In this document: in pieces, positions 63,604 to 64,000 of the stretch | Numbering within the stretch: position 1 is the first letter of the stretch | How the letters are laid out: each line of letters starts with the position of its first letter | Assembly: GCF_007197645.1 (NCBI RefSeq) | Contig: NZ_VKGK01000001.1 | Coordinates: forward strand, 403,259 to 467,258 | DNA: 64,000 nucleotides | Direction: 5' to 3' | DNA from: Shewanella hanedai | GTDB taxonomy: Bacteria > Pseudomonadota > Gammaproteobacteria > Enterobacterales > Shewanellaceae | Notes under the pieces: generated by a model | The model's database searches: none | Told to the model about the DNA's origin: nothing | What the model saw: the letters and a program-made list of their open reading frames with translations, nothing else | Translations under genes and position numbers: made by a program

Positions 63604-64000
63604 TTAATAGCATGCTTGTGGCTCCAGAATTAAGCCTTGTAGTGTTTTAATGGCTGTTCGCCAATGCGACCTCAGTAGCTTCAATTTCCTATCTTTATAT
63701 GCTCTCAAGCCAATGAATTGGTTTGAGAGCACGTTGCGGTGTTTTATTGAGTTAGCTTGATATTGCCTATGTTTATTGGCTGCTTTGACTGCTAAACCTA
63801 GCAGGTAAAGCACAAATTGAGATAGGCAGGCTACGAGTAGTAATACGCTCAGTCTACTGGCTATTCGACTACCACTATTATTCATCTTTAGGCCTGTTTT
63901 AACATCCCTAAAGCTTTCTTCTATTTGCATTCTCGTCGCATAAATTTTGATGATTCTTTTAGCTGTATTACTTGAAATGCAAAGTGATGTTGCCAGTAAC
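63604..64000 (-). CDS. IS4-family transposase, 3' part (runs off the right edge)
   Basis: The coding frame continues beyond the window on its 5' side. The visible 131 residues include the IS4 signature Y-x2-R-x3-E-x6-K in YATRMQIEESFRDVK, which holds the catalytic Glu of the DDE triad, and a helical C-terminus. The frame is open without stops to the edge. The rest of the IS, including the DD residues and its other end, lies to the right. Confidence 0.88.
   Translation of the reverse strand, partial: LLATSLCISSNTAKRIIKIYATRMQIEESFRDVKTGLKMNNSGSRIASRLSVLLLVACLSQFVLYLLGLAVKAANKHRQYQANSIKHRNVLSNQFIGLRAYKDRKLKLLRSHWRTAIKTLQGLILEPQACY

Noticed and set aside
1..64000. CRISPR array, tRNA, rRNA or prophage
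   Set aside because: No regularly spaced direct repeats, tRNA-like cloverleaf, rRNA segment or phage structural genes were seen by eye; a tRNA scan would settle the tRNA point.

Overview
This window looks like chromosomal DNA of a marine gammaproteobacterium, most likely Shewanella or a close relative. The evidence is the set of protein types (HemG flavodoxin, CSS-motif EAL protein, CHASE/GGDEF proteins, MSHA-like pilin, delta-class carbonic anhydrase, TonB receptor with a PepSY/DUF3649/DUF3325 set) and the moderately AT-rich base composition. The TTATACCAATCAGTATAA-ended repeats also fit, although that link is from memory. No database search was possible, so the genus is an inference. I saw no rRNA, tRNA, CRISPR array, prophage or replication origin.

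Layout. 0-5.7 kb: a di-haem lipoprotein, hemG with a cytochrome b561-like membrane protein and a glycosyltransferase, then dsbA and a J-domain gene on the minus strand. 6-10.3 kb: two paralogous CHASE-GGDEF proteins flanking an outer-membrane-type protein; the first has a GGDQF active site. 10.3-18.6 kb: a flippase-like membrane protein, an endonuclease/exonuclease/phosphatase-fold protein, two proteins of unknown function, a chemoreceptor, an orphan periplasmic binding protein and an SDR. 19-29.3 kb: a glutathionyl-hydroquinone-reductase-like GST and a LysR regulator divergent from a seven-gene plus-strand cluster (RidA, aldehyde dehydrogenase, M19-like protein, BCCT transporter, a 579-residue protein of unknown function, a DUF3726-like protein, porin). 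That cluster looks like an uptake and catabolic system for a betaine-like or N-containing compound and is the best candidate here for an undescribed pathway.

29.4-40.4 kb: a CynX-type MFS exporter/AraC pair, an EAL phosphodiesterase, msrA-selO, a YCII/ECF42 sigma pair, a shortened MsrA-like protein and a group II PLP decarboxylase. Two 270-bp MITE-like elements lie here in opposite orientation, and one supplies the stop codon of the decarboxylase. 40.4-45.2 kb: a REC-GGDEF response regulator behind a large hybrid histidine kinase split by an in-frame TAA. 45.4-54.9 kb: a DUF2541-like protein, delta carbonic anhydrase, potassium channel, Tat-exported M19-like protein, orphan pilin, thioredoxin 2, U32 protein and HPP protein. 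55-64 kb: a SemiSWEET, a second chemoreceptor, an iron-uptake locus with divergent Fur-like boxes, and an IS4-family transposase that has apparently landed in a third MITE copy at the right edge.

The common themes are c-di-GMP and chemotaxis signalling (three GGDEF proteins, one EAL protein, one hybrid kinase, two MCPs), thiol and methionine redox repair (DsbA, MsrA, SelO, thioredoxin 2, GST), and nutrient uptake. Where the longest open frame began upstream of the better start, I moved the start to the codon with a Shine-Dalgarno match and say so.
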